Assembly (NCBI GenBank): GCA_903813345.2
Contig: CAIIXF020000002.1
Coordinates: 21,840,455-21,904,454 of the forward strand
Length of the DNA stretch: 64,000 nt
Direction: 5' to 3'
DNA from: Owenia fusiformis
Taxonomy: Eukaryota; Annelida; Polychaeta; Sabellida; Oweniidae
In this document: in pieces, positions 47,148 to 58,930 of the stretch
Layout: each line of letters begins with the position of its first letter
Numbering within the stretch: position 1 is the first letter of the stretch
The notes under the pieces: model-generated
What the model was told of the DNA's origin: nothing
The model's database searches: none
The model's input: the letters and a program-made list of their open reading frames with translations, nothing else
Program-made: the position numbers and the translations under genes

Positions 47148-48299
47148 ATGAGCGTGGTGTAAAAGTGGTTTTGAAAAATAGCAAATTTATCTTTATGTAA
47201 AACTACAAAAGTAATAAGTTCATCAAAGTTGATCAACTGGTTGCTATGGAAACGGAGATCATATGTCAAAAAGTACACAATTTCGTCAAAATGTAAGACA
47301 CCCCATGAGACAAAACACATATTATTTAAATGAAATTGGAAAGAAACACCATAAAAACATTTTTAGAAAACTTATTCAGAGTATGTTTGATAATATTAAA
47401 TCAAGTGGTGTTTTATCCTATCCACACAGTGAAATCTATTGCTCATGATTATAAATGATTATAAAATAAATAACCAATTGTCCTGTTATTTACAGATATT
47501 ATTCACATCATTATGTTTGACTATCATGGAAAGTTTCATCAGTGTTGGTTTACTGGTTACTACACTATGCAGATTTATACCCCTTGGTATGATTTTTAAT
47601 GGGGGTACAATGAAAGCCATCTATAATTCCTAGAATATACAGCCAATTATCTTGATATTTACAGGTAATCGTCTACATAGCATGTCTTACAACCATGACA
47701 ATTTTCATCAATGTGTATCAATTGGTTGCTATGGAAACATAAATCATTTTTTCAAAAGTACACATTAAGGGAGGTACTATGAAAGCCATATATAATTCCT
47801 AGAATATCTAACCAATCATCTTGTTATTGGCAGGTAGTCACTACTCACCATGTTCTTCCACTATGACAAAGTTCATCAATGCGGGGCAAATGGTTGCTAT
47901 GGTAACAGAAATCATTTGTTAAAAAGTACACATTAGGACGTACTATGAAAGCCATTTATAATTCCTTAAATATCAAAACAATCATTATGATATTTGCAGA
48001 CAATCTACTACTTATCATGTCCTACCATGATGACAAGTTTCATCAATGTGAGTCAAATGTGGGAAGAAATCTATTTGTTAAAAAAGTACACATTTCGTAA
48101 AATTTTAAGACACACCCTAAGACATTGAAAATCTTCATCAAATTAGAGGAATTAGCATGAAAACATTTTTAAAAACCTATTTTGAGTATGTCTGATAATA
48201 TTTAATCAATGGATATTTCATCTGGGCCATTTGATATATTGTATTTGCTTATGATAATAAAACTATGCAGAATGCGGCTGTCACATTATGCGTAGGGAC

Positions 48300-48480
48300 A
48301 TAGTAAAATATGAGCTGATCTCACTTAGTCATCTTTTATATCATTTGCATCAAAATCCTCATTCATAGATCTTTCAACGTCTACTTCTGTCAAAGCATCC
48401 GTTGCAATCTGTATGTGACTATATGTCTATGAGATCATTAGGTGGAATGGGTTGGTCTGGCCAATTTTGCTCTATTTTGC
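48300..48480 (-). pseudogene. Short eroded C-terminal protein fragment in the palindrome spacer
   Basis: The minus strand reads NWPDQPIPPNDLIDI, a stop, then HIQIATDALTEVDVERSMNE and an acidic end DFDANDIKDD with a stop codon. The acidic tail resembles C-termini of the transposon-associated protein group seen at 4722-5445, but this is only an impression. Confidence 0.3.
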
Positions 48481-48639
48481 CATCAACAAGTTACCACGTC
48501 ACTTGTAATAAACAAACTAAGAGATAATTACAACTATTACACCCAATTAAAAATACTTGAAATGCTTCTTAATGAATTCTAAAAACAATGAACAGTTGAA
48601 AAAACCATCAGACATAAAAAAAGTTGAGAACAACAGCAT

Positions 48640-49215
48640 GTATTACTCTGAGTGTAAAACATGTCCGTTGTGTTACGCGGTATATGGCATACATTCATGG
48701 TTGCGCGGTATTTGTGATTATGGCATATTCCACAGGTGAGTATGCGATATTCCGCAGTGAATATGCGATACATTGATTTCAGTGAATACCCGATACTCAC
48801 TTGTGGAATATGTCATACTCACTTGCGGAATATGCCATACACCACAGGTGAATATGACATATACTGCAGGTGAAAACGTGATACAGAAAGCCTTGATTTG
48901 ATTGGTTGCGAGAATCGACTCTAAATGTAAAACTATGCTGGATTACCAATATAGTTAGTGCGTCGAGTACTAATATATGAATCCTGGGTTGATTGAGTAA
49001 GTTTATTACGCAAGATTGGTGACTGATACTTCTGCTAAGTTAATATATTCGATACACAGTACTGTTGATTCAGTAATCACTATAATAATTTATAACGTTT
49101 TACTTGTTCGTTCAATCGATGCAATTGACAATTGCGCACTTCTGTATCATGTTCTCATTGGTTAGTGTGTATGCCATATACCGCTGGTGAATCTGTCAAA
49201 CACCGCGTAACACGT
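48640..49215. repeat. Cluster of palindromic ATATGCCATA / ACAGGTGA words at the centre of the palindrome
   Basis: GGCATATTCCACAGGTGAGTATGC, GAATATGTCATACTCACTTG and ATGCCATACACCACAGGTGA alternate in both orientations at 48715-48870. GTTACGCGGTATATGGCATAC at 48671 has an inverted partial partner near 49165-49210 (ATGCCATATACCGC, CCGCGTAACACG). It is a nested set of short hairpins. Confidence 0.6.
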
Positions 49216-51808
49216 TGACGACCAGTGATGGCAATAAAGCGTCCACTGTTGTGATTGATGTGATAAGTTTTATTAAATGTTTCCATGCTTATTTCTCCCA
49301 AAATGATGAACATACGAACATATGCTTAATGTCAAAGGTTACATGAGTCTTAGATTTTTACGAAAATGTGTACTCTTTTAACAAATGATTTCTGTTACCA
49401 TAGCAACCAAATTACCAACATTGAGGCACTTGTTATACTGGTAGGACATGTAAACGGATGATTACCCGTAAATATCAAGACGATTGATTGAATATTCTAG
49501 GAATTATACATGGCTTTCATAGTACCCCCTTAATGTGCACTTTTTGACAATTTATTTCTGTTACCAGAGCAACCAATTGACCAACATTGATGCCACTTGT
49601 CATACTGGTAGGACATGATAAGCAGATGATTACCCATAAATATCAAGATGATTAATTAAATATTCCGGGAATTATACATAGTATCTCCTCAATGTGTATT
49701 TTTTAATAAATTATTTCTGTTACCATAGCTACCAAGTGTTAAACATTAATGAAACTAGTCATAGTGGTAGTGCATTATAAGAAGATATATATCTGTAAAT
49801 ATCAAGATGAATGGCTGTATATTCTAGGAATTATAGATGGCTTTCATTGTACCCCCCTTAAAATCATACCAATGGGGTATAAATCTGTTTACCATAGTAA
49901 CCAGTTATCCAACACTGATGAAATTTTCCATGATAGTCAAACATAATGATGTGAATAATATCTGTTAATTTCAGGACAAATGGTTACTTATTTTCTTCAA
50001 AAAGTTGAACACAAATAAAGAATTCTTTGGAAAAGTGCCACATCCTCTTTCTAAATTTACTTGCATTGCCATATAATCATCAGCAATAGATTCCACTGTG
50101 TGGATAAGATAAAACAGCAGTTGATTTAATATTATCAAATATACTTTGAATAAGTTTTCTAAAATGGTTTCATGGTGATTCCTTCCAATTTCATGAAACT
50201 AATATGTGTTTTGTCTCATGGGGTATCTTACATTTTGACGAAAATGTGTACTTTTTAACATATGATCTCCATTTCCATAGCAACCAGTTGATCAACTTTA
50301 ATGAAACTTGTCATAATGGTAGGACATGATAAGTACATGATTACCTGGAAAAATCAAGATGATTGACTCTATATTCTAGGAATGATATATGGCTTTCCAA
50401 GTACCCCCCTTAAAATTACACCAGGGGGGTATAAATCTGAATATTTCCAAAACGCTGAAAAACTAGACACCAATAATTTCAGAATCAATGTATAATAATA
50501 AACCACAAATAACCTATATGAAGAGAAATTTGCTACTTTTCAAAACCATTTTTACACCACGCTCATCCAGTAAATGGGTTGTAAAGGATTATTAGGTATA
50601 TACCAGGAGGTATATATGGCTCAAATGACTCGTGACCCAGTCCGTGGGACACTATAGTACATTACTTGTGCATGATGACCACCATAGTCTAGGTGTTCAA
50701 ATGAGATAAATTGATGATTATAGTGTTTAGACTTTATGTCAATGTCCAGACTGTATGCCAACCTCTCTAGTATGTGATTACACTAGATTTCATTATGATA
50801 CATGTACTAAATTGAAACCTTACATATAAAAGATCTAAAGTCCTATATTCTAGTTATAAATGTATTAGAATGTCACCTAACATTTGATGATGTTTTGAAT
50901 GCACTGATTTGGTGTACATGTCTATCAATACATGTTTCTAACTTAATGCTGCAAAATGATAAATTTGACTACATCCACTTTCTTTAATTTTCCAGGGATA
51001 GGGACTATAGTCATATTAAAATAACAAAATAGTACTTCATACCTTAAATGAATGTATTACAATATCACACATAGCTGTTAAAGCTGCCATATTTTGCTTG
51101 AAGCTACAAATATAAAATTGGCAAGACAAAAATTGCGATCTTTTTCCTGTTTATTGTATTTTTTCAGAGACCAATAAGGATATCAACCTATACCTTTAGG
51201 ATAGTATTCATATTTGTACTAGCAATGTATGGTGTAGATAACAATAGCTCATGTATCCTTTTAGTTATGAACTAGTTTCATAGTACCCCCTAGAATATTT
51301 TCCTAGGGGAGTAAAAATGCCAAAATTCAGTTTCATGCCCATCCCGTTGAGCTGTCATCTTTTAATACCTTCACTAGCATGAAAAACTGATCTAGTAAAA
51401 ATGGGTCTGTTGCTTTTTCTAAAAAATGCCTCAAAAACTTGAATTATTTCAATTGGAACCTGCCTAACATGTTTATACACATTTTCATTTGGCCTGTAAC
51501 ATTCTCGAACTTTATTTTATGCAATAAATTGTTGTGAACGTTGAATTCTTTAAAGATCATAAAATTTAACGTTGTGTAACATAATTTTTAGCAAAAGGGT
51601 TTCCGTGGCGTATAATCTAATCATGGAAGGCAAAATACAAAAAATACCGTTGGTTTTGATAATAGGGTGCCTAATATATGTAGGAAGCGCCGATGCAATT
51701 AACAAAAGGTAATATTTTCATGCATTTATTACTTATTTGTTATATATCGTGATTTTACGTAATATACATACATTCCAAGAAGTGGAACGTTACATGTATA
51801 TATATATT

Positions 51809-52086
51809 ATGGGACACGATGGGACATCGAGGGAGCAATAGAGATAAAACTATTTCATGGGACCATGCTCGGGCATTTCCATGGGACATCGGAGGACATT
51901 GTCCCACGTCCGTCGTTGGGACATAACTGGACAAATAAAGGCCATTTTCTGACAAAATGACGCTGTAATTCGGACATCATTGGACAAAATGGGACAACGG
52001 ACATTGTCCAATGATGTCCGGGGGACAACACAGGGCAAGCTCGGACAAAACGGACAAAGGGACAAAGCCGGACAATGTCCCATGGG
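51809..52086. mobile_element. 278 bp element built from GGACA words
   Basis: It begins ATGGGACACGATGGGACATC and ends GGACAATGTCCCATGGG, so the ends are roughly inverted. Inside, GGACA occurs about fifteen times on the plus strand and TGTCC about four times. There is no ORF. It lies in the first intron of the broken DUR3 copy. Confidence 0.65.
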
Positions 52087-52395
52087 TTTAAGGCTAGCTG
52101 AAGGACAGCTATGACAGACGGTGGTTTGCTTTCATAGTAAATTCTATTCTGGTTTCACCTTTAATGTTTTTATTTTAGTTCATGATTATCTCAACAACAA
52201 CGTCGAAAGTTTAAACTGACACCTTGGACTTCTTTAAATATGATGACTACTTATATGTTAAAAGGATAATACGTGCACTTCGCATGTAGGTATCATTTTT
52301 AGGTTAGCAGACAGCAGTGCACTCGCAAATTAAATGCGTGGCATCGTAACATAGTCATCATACATCACTCTAAATAGCATTCTAAAATAAAGGTC

Positions 52396-54890
52396 ATTTG
52401 TCATTTATTGCTACAACTTTGTACATCATTTCGTTTTGAAAACAACCTACAGATTGAACCCAAAAATACAAGCCTCTAATTTTAATCATTTTGCCAATAA
52501 TGATGGATAATAAAGCAACCCAACGCTACAACTTTGTACATCATTAAGTTTTGAAAACAAGTTACAGATTGACCCCAAAAATACAAGCCTCTAATTTTAA
52601 TCATTTTGCCAATAATGAAGGATAATGAAGCAACCCATCGCTACAACTTTGTACATCATTTCGTTTTGAAAACAACCTACAGATTGAACCAAAAAATACA
52701 AGCCTCTAATTTTAATCATTTTGCCAATAATGATGGATAATAAAGCAACCCATCGCTACAACTTTGTACATCATTTCGTTTTGAAAACAACCTACATATT
52801 GAACCCAAAAATACAAGCCTCTAATTTTAATCATTTTGCCAATAATGATGGATAATAAAGCAACCCAACGCTAGAACTTTGTACATCATTAAGTTTTGAA
52901 AACAAGTTACAGATTGACCCCAAAAATACAAGCCTCTAATTTTAATCATTTTGCCAATAATGAAGCAAACTCATCGCTACAACTGTGTACATCATTTCGT
53001 TTTGAAAACAACCTACAGATTGAACCCAAAAATACAAGCCTCTAATTTTAATCATTTTGCCAATAATGAAGGATAATAAGGCAGCCCATCGCTACAACTT
53101 TGTACATCATTTCGTTTTGAAAACAACCTACTGATTGAACCCAAAAATACAAGCCTCTGATTTTAATCATTTTGCCAATAATGAAGCAACCCATCGCTAC
53201 AACTTTGTACATCATTTCGTTTTGAAAACAACCTACTGATTGAACCCAAAAATACAAGCCTCTGATTTTAATCATTTTGCCAATAATGAAGAATAATGAA
53301 GCAACCCATCGCTACAACATTGTACATCATTTCGTTTTGAAAACAACCTACATATTGAACCCAAAAATACAAGCCTCTAATTTTAATCATTTTGCCAATA
53401 ATGAAGCAACCCATTGCTACAACTTTGTACATCATTTCGTTTTGAAAACAACCTACTGATTGAACCCAAAAATACAAGCCTCTGATTTTAATCATTTTGC
53501 CAATAATCAAGAATAATGAAGCAACCCATCGCTACAACATTGTACATCATTTCGTTTTGAAAACAACCTACATATTGAACCCAAAAATACAAGCCTCTAA
53601 TTTTAATCATTTTGCCAATAATGAAGCAACCCATCGCTACAACTTTGTACATCATTTCGTTTTGAAAACAACCTACTGATTGAACCCAAAAATACAAGCC
53701 TCTGATTTTAATCATTTTGCCAATAATGAAGGATAATGAAGCAACCCATCGCTACAACATTGTACATCATTTCGTTTTGAAAACAAGTTACAGATTGACC
53801 CCAAAAATACAAGCCTCTAATTTTAATCATTTTGCCAATAATGAAGCAAACTCATCGCTACAACTGTGTACATCATTTCGTTTTGAAAACAACCTACAGA
53901 TTGAACCCAAAAATACAAGCCTCTAATTTTAATCATTTTGCCAATAATGAAGGATAATAAGGCAGCCCATCGCTACAACTTTGTACATCATTTCGTTTTG
54001 AAAACAACCTACTGATTGAACCCAAAAATACAAGCCTCTGATTTTAATCATTTTGCCAATAATGAAGAATAATGAAGCAACCCATCGCTACAACTTTGTA
54101 CATCATTTCGTTTTGAAAACAACCTACTGATTGAACCCAAAAATACAAGCCTCTGATTTTAATCATTTTGCCAATAATGAAGCAACCCATCGCTACAACT
54201 TTGTACATCATTTCGTTTTGAAAACAACCTACATATTGAACCCAAAAATACAAGCCTCTGATTTTAATCATTTTGCCAATAATGAAGCAACCCATCGCTA
54301 CAACTTTGTACATCATTTCGTTTTGAAAACAACCTACTGATTGAACCCAAAAATACAAGCCTCTGATTTTAATCATTTTGCCAATAATGAAGAATAATGA
54401 AGCAACCCATCGCTACAACATTGTACATCATTTCGTTTTGAAAACAACCTACATATTGAACCCAAAAATACAAGCCTCTGATTTTAATCATTTTGCCAAT
54501 AATGAAGGATAATGAAGCAACCCATCGCTACAACTTTGTACATCATTTCGTTTTGAAAACAACCTACATATTGAACCCAAAAATACAAGCCTCTAATTTT
54601 AATCATTTTGCCAATAATGAAGCAACCCATCGCTACAACTTTGTACATCATTTCGTTTTGAAAACAACCTACTGATTGAACCCAAAAATACAAGCCTCTG
54701 ATTTTAATCATTTTGCCAATAATGAAGGATAATGAAGCAACCCATCGCTACAACATTGTACATCATTTCGTTTTGAAAACAACCTAAATGTTAGCCCCAA
54801 ATATACAAGCCTCCAAATTAATTATTTTGCCAATAATGAAGGATAATGAAGCAACCCGTCGCTACAACTTTGTACATCATCATTGTAAAA
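52396..54890. repeat. 115/105-bp satellite array with higher-order structure
   Basis: The unit contains TTGAACCCAAAAATACAAGC, TAATTTTAATCATTTTGCC, AATAATGAAGGATAATGAAG, CATCGCTACAACTTTGTAC and ATCATTTCGTTTTGAAAAC. Phase positions advance by 115 (52451, 52566, 52681, 52796, 52911). After that long (115) and short (105/106, lacking GGATAATGAA) units alternate for most of the array. The eight-unit block 52911-53791 (881 bp) is repeated at its start by 53792-54013 and beyond, with the same private variants (GATTGACC, AAACTCATCGC, AAGGCAGCCC). The last unit (54788) is degenerate. Frames such as those giving MIKIRGLYFWVQ repeats are by-products. Confidence 0.9.
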
Positions 54891-54974
54891 ATATATGAAC
54901 ATTCAAGATGGTCTTGTAATAAATTCAATGTTTTCTCCCCAGACGCGTGATAAATGGTGTACAACCAACAATTG

Positions 54975-55414
54975 AATTACCCAGATGCGAGTAGAAATAA
55001 TCTTGATTTACGTCATTAACAATTCCAAATTCAGTCAAAGTAATATCATATTTGAAATCTACATGTAAAATTACATCTAGAAATGTGGTTTTAAAAAGTG
55101 TTTATCAACTTTGAAAAAATAATTTTCTTTGAAAATGTGACTTCTAGCTCGGGGAGATTCCCCATAGACCCCATGCTATAAAATCACAAAAAATGAAATA
55201 TCTTTTCTTTTAGTGGACAGATAATATTTTGCTTCATTGGACATATTTTCATTAGTATAAGTATCAGACACATAAGGGTTATATGAAAATTGAGCCACTT
55301 AAATTGATAATATTCAAGTTTAAGGGAACTTTATTATATACCTACCATGTTAATTGACCCGAATCAGCCACCTGGTGGTGAAACTGGTAACTACCTACTC
55401 GCATTTGGGTAATT
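54975..55414. mobile_element. 440 bp inverted-repeat element interrupting DUR3-copy exon 2
   Basis: AATTACCCAGATGCGAGTAG at the left and CTACTCGCATTTGGGTAATT at the right form a 20 bp inverted repeat with one mismatch. The interior is AT-rich and without an ORF. Its left end coincides with the point where homology to exon 2 ceases. Confidence 0.75.
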
Positions 55415-55669
55415 GCGTGATGGAAACATTACATTTATAAACTCGACATATGAAATCTAAAATATATAATATAAAATATAATATAATCTTTGTTCCTCAA
55501 AAATAAATTTGGATTCACTAAATTAACCTCCTGATAGGAAGAGAAAGTTCCTAAAAGTGTTACAAAATAGACAAATGAGAAAAAAACAGAGAAAATGAAA
55601 CATAAAACCAGTCATAAGAAAAAAGAAACGAATTCCAAGTAGCGAAACTATGGTCCTTAAATTCCCAGC

Positions 55670-58600
55670 TAACAATTTTACGTTGTGATAACGTCGTCAG
55701 AATATATGTCTCAAGTTGTAGCAACGTTAAATATGGAACGTTGTAGGTACAGGAAGGTGTGGACTCGCACAGATGTTTAAAGAACGTTACATTTGACTTA
55801 AATATCACGTGTCAGGAACGTAGTAGCGACCTTAACAATTACGTCACCAAAATAACGAAACTGTAACGTACTTACATTACGTCATATATACGTGGCCAAT
55901 CTAAATTTCTGGTAACGTTGATATGGAACGTTGTAGGTACAGGAAGGTGTGGACTCGCATAGATGTTTAAAGAACGTTAGATTTGACTTAAATATCACGT
56001 GTCAGGAACGTAGTAGCGACCTTAACAATTACGTCACCAAAATAACGAAAATGTAACGTACTTACATTACGTCATAAATACGTGGCCAATCTAAATTTCT
56101 GGTAACGTTGATATGGAACGTTGTAGGTACAGGAAGGTGTGGACTCGCACAGATGTTTAAAGAACGTTACATTTGACTTAAATATCACGTGTCAGGAACG
56201 TAGTAGCAACCTTAACAATAACGTCGCCAAAATAACGAAACTGTAACGTACTTACATTACGTCATATATACGTGGCCAATCTAAATTTCTGGTAACGTTG
56301 ATATGGAACGTTGTAGGTACAGGAAGGTGTGGACTCGCACAGATGTTTAAAGAACGTTACATTTGACTTAAATATCACGTGTCAGGAACGTAGTAGCGAC
56401 CTTAACAATTACGTCACCAAAATAACGAAACTGTAACGTACTTACATTACGTCATATATACGTGGCCAATCTAAATTTCTGGTAACGTTGATATGGAACG
56501 TTGTAGGTACAGGAAGGTGTGGACTCGCATAGATGTTTAAAGAACGTTAGATTTGACTTAAATATCACGTGTCAGGAACGTAGTAGCGACCTTAACAATT
56601 ACGTCACCAAAATAACGAAAATGTAACGTACTTACATAACGTCATAAATACGTGGCCAATCTAAATTTCTGGTAACGTTGATATGGAACGTTGTAGGTAC
56701 AGGAAGGTGTGGACTCGCACAGATGTTTAAAGAACGTTACATTTGACTTAAATATCACGTGTCAGGAACGTAGTAGCAACCTTAACAATAACGTCGCCAA
56801 AATAACGAAACTGTTACGTTCTTACATTACGTCATATATACGTGGCCAATCTAAATTTCTGGTAACGTTGATATGGAACGTTGTAGGTACAGGAAGGTGT
56901 GGACTCGCACAGATGTTTAAAGAACGTTACATTTGACTTAAATATCACGTGTCAGGAACGTAGTAGCGACCTGAACAATTACGTCACCAAAATAACGAAA
57001 CTGTAACGTACTTACATTACGTCATATATACGTGGCCAATCTAAATTTCTGGTAACGTTGATATGGAACGTTGTAGGTACAGGAAGGTGTGGACTCGCAT
57101 AGATGTTTAAAGAACGTTAGATTTGACTTAAATATCACGTGTCAGGAACGTAGTAGCGACCTTAACAATTACGTCACCAAAATAACGAAAATGTAACGTA
57201 CTTACATTACGTCATAAATACGTGGCCAATCTAAATTTCTGGTAAAGTTGATATGGAACGTTGTAGGTACAGGAAGGTGTGGACTCGCACAGATGTTTAA
57301 AGAACGTTACATTTGACTTAAATATCACGTGTCAGGAACGTAGTAGCGACCTTAACAATAACGTCGCCAAAATAACGAAACTGTAACGTACTTACATTAC
57401 GTCATATATACGTGGCCAATCTAAATTTCTGGTAACGTTGATATGGAACGTTGTAGGTACAGGAAGGTGTGGACTCGCATAGATGTTTAAAGAACGTTAC
57501 ATTTGACTTAAATATCACGTGTCAGGAACGTAGTAGCGACCTCAACAATTACGTCACCAAAATAACGAAAATGTAACGTACTTACATTACGTCATAAATA
57601 CGTGGCCAATCTAAATTTCTGGTAACGTTGATATGGAACGTTGTAGGTACAGGAAGGTGTGGACTCGCACAGATGTTTAAAGAACGTTACATTTGACTAA
57701 AATATCACGTGTCAGGAACGTAGTAGCGACCTTAACAATAACGTCGCCAAAATAACGAAACTGTAACGTACTTACATTACGTCATATATACGTGACCAAT
57801 TTAAATTTCTGGTAACGTTGATATGGAACGTTGTAGGTACAGGAAGGTGTGGACTCGCATAGATGTTTAAAGAACGTTACATTTGACTTAAATATCACGT
57901 GTCAGGAACGTAGTAGCGACCTAAACAATTACGTCACCAAAATAACGAAAATGTAACGTACTTACATAACGTCATATATACGTGGCCAATCTAAATTTCT
58001 GGTAACGTTGATATGGAACGTTGTAGGTACAGGAAGGTGTGGACTCGCACAGATGTTTAAAGAACGTTACATTTGACTTAAATATCACGTGCAAGGAACG
58101 TGGAACCAACCTAAACGATGACTTCGCCAAAATTACGAAAATGTAACGTACTTACATTACGTCATAAATACGTGGCCAATCTAATAAATTTCTGATACGT
58201 TAATTATGGAACGTTGTAGGTACAGGAAGTTGTGGAATCGCACAGATGTTCAAAGAACGTTACATTTGACTTAAATATCACGTGCCAGGAACGTAGAACC
58301 AACCTAAAAGATAACTTCGCAAAAATAACGAGACTGTAATGTGCTTATGCAACGTCACATATACGTGGCCAGTTTTAAGTTCTGGTACGTTAATTATGGA
58401 ACGTTGTAGGTACAGGAAGGTGTGGACTCGCACAGATGTTTAAAGAACGTTACATTTGACTTAAATATCACGTGCCAGGAATGTAGAACCAACCTTAACA
58501 ATGACTTCGCAAAAATAGTGAGACTGTAATGTGCTTATGCAACGTAACATATACCTGGCCAGTTTAAAGTTCTGGTAACGTTTGTCTTGGACCGATGTAG

Positions 58601-58930
58601 GCACAGGAAGGTCTGGACTCGCACAGATGTTTATACAACATTACATTTTACTTAAATATCATGTGCTAGGAATGTAGTAGCAACCTTAACAATGACTGCA
58701 AAAATAAAATAACAGACTGTAACGTGCTAATGCAACGTCACATATACGTGGCCAAGTTAAAGTTCTGGTAACATTAACTATAGAACGTTGTAGGCAAAGG
58801 TAAGTGTGGACACGCATAAATGAGTATACAAGTTACGTTCGACTTAGATATCATGAGCCAGGAATGTAGTACCAACCTTAACAACGACTTTGCCAAAATA
58901 AAGAGACTGTAACTGCTTGTCACATAAATG
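55670..58930. repeat. 190-bp satellite array with higher-order repeats and a decaying right edge
   Basis: Twelve near-identical 190-bp units start at 55731, 55921, 56111 and so on to 57821. Further units from 58011 are progressively more diverged and indel-bearing and fade out near 58930. Landmark words are ATATGGAACGTTGTAGGTAC, AGGAAGGTGTGGACTCGCA, AAATATCACGTGTCAGGAAC, CAAAATAACGAAA and TACGTGGCCAATCTAAATTT. Variant sites (CGCAC/TAGATG, GTTAC/GATTT, AGCG/AACC, TCA/GCC, GAAAC/ATG) follow an A-B-C period of three units first, then a two-unit period. Each unit is unusually dense in ACGT cores. Confidence 0.92.

Larger units (their letters stand above)
42990..51475. repeat. Large inverted repeat (palindrome) between the two DUR3-like first exons
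   Basis: Outer arms: about 43000-43555 and 50975-51475 correspond inverted. Shared words include CATTTTTTAGAAAAAGCAAC, AAAAGATGACAGCTCAACGG, CCTAGGAAAATATT, GGGGGTACTAT and GATATTGCAATACAT-like words. Inner arms: 47148-48110 and 49345-50571 match at high identity, from GGATGAGCGTGGTGTAAAA through CCCCATGAGACAAAACACAT to GTACACATTTTCG. The spacer is about 1.2 kb. The left arm is lengthened by a LINE (43565-45810) and a MITE (45983-46531). The inner arms are themselves made of about 170-bp tandem units. It could be an inverted duplication of host DNA or a giant foldback transposon. Confidence 0.8.
51623..54994 (+). pseudogene. Duplicated, broken 5' end of the DUR3-like gene
   Basis: 51623-51708 encodes MEGKIQKIPLVLIIGCLIYV...ADAINKR and ends at a GTAATA donor. 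It has the same length (86 nt) and splice phase as exon 1 of the intact gene, with 19 of 29 residues identical. An acceptor (TTTTCTCCCCAG) at 54942 precedes RVINGVQPTIEL, matching the start of exon 2 (QVINGVEPTIEL). The similarity then stops where a 440 bp inverted-repeat element begins, and TAG follows at 54992. No later DUR3 exons are seen to the right. Exon 1 and the splice sites remain intact while the body is lost. The copy is divergent to the intact gene (head-to-head). Confidence 0.8.

Noticed and set aside
53048-54711. Repeated minus-strand frames giving MIKIRGLYFWVQ-type peptides in tandem, looking like a repeat protein
   Set aside because: The short satellite unit is 105 bp, a multiple of three, so frames stay open by arithmetic. 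The opposite strand is equally open, and the 115-bp units break the frame. There is no start context, splice structure or signal peptide.
52396-54890. TTCGTTTTGAAAAC in each satellite unit as a CENP-B-box-like centromere motif
   Set aside because: It shares only the TTCG start; the essential downstream CGGG is missing. There is no reason to call a centromere from 2.5 kb.
56709-56936. 75-codon open frame in the 190-bp satellite
   Set aside because: It spans a unit boundary, is not open in neighbouring units and encodes no recognisable sequence.
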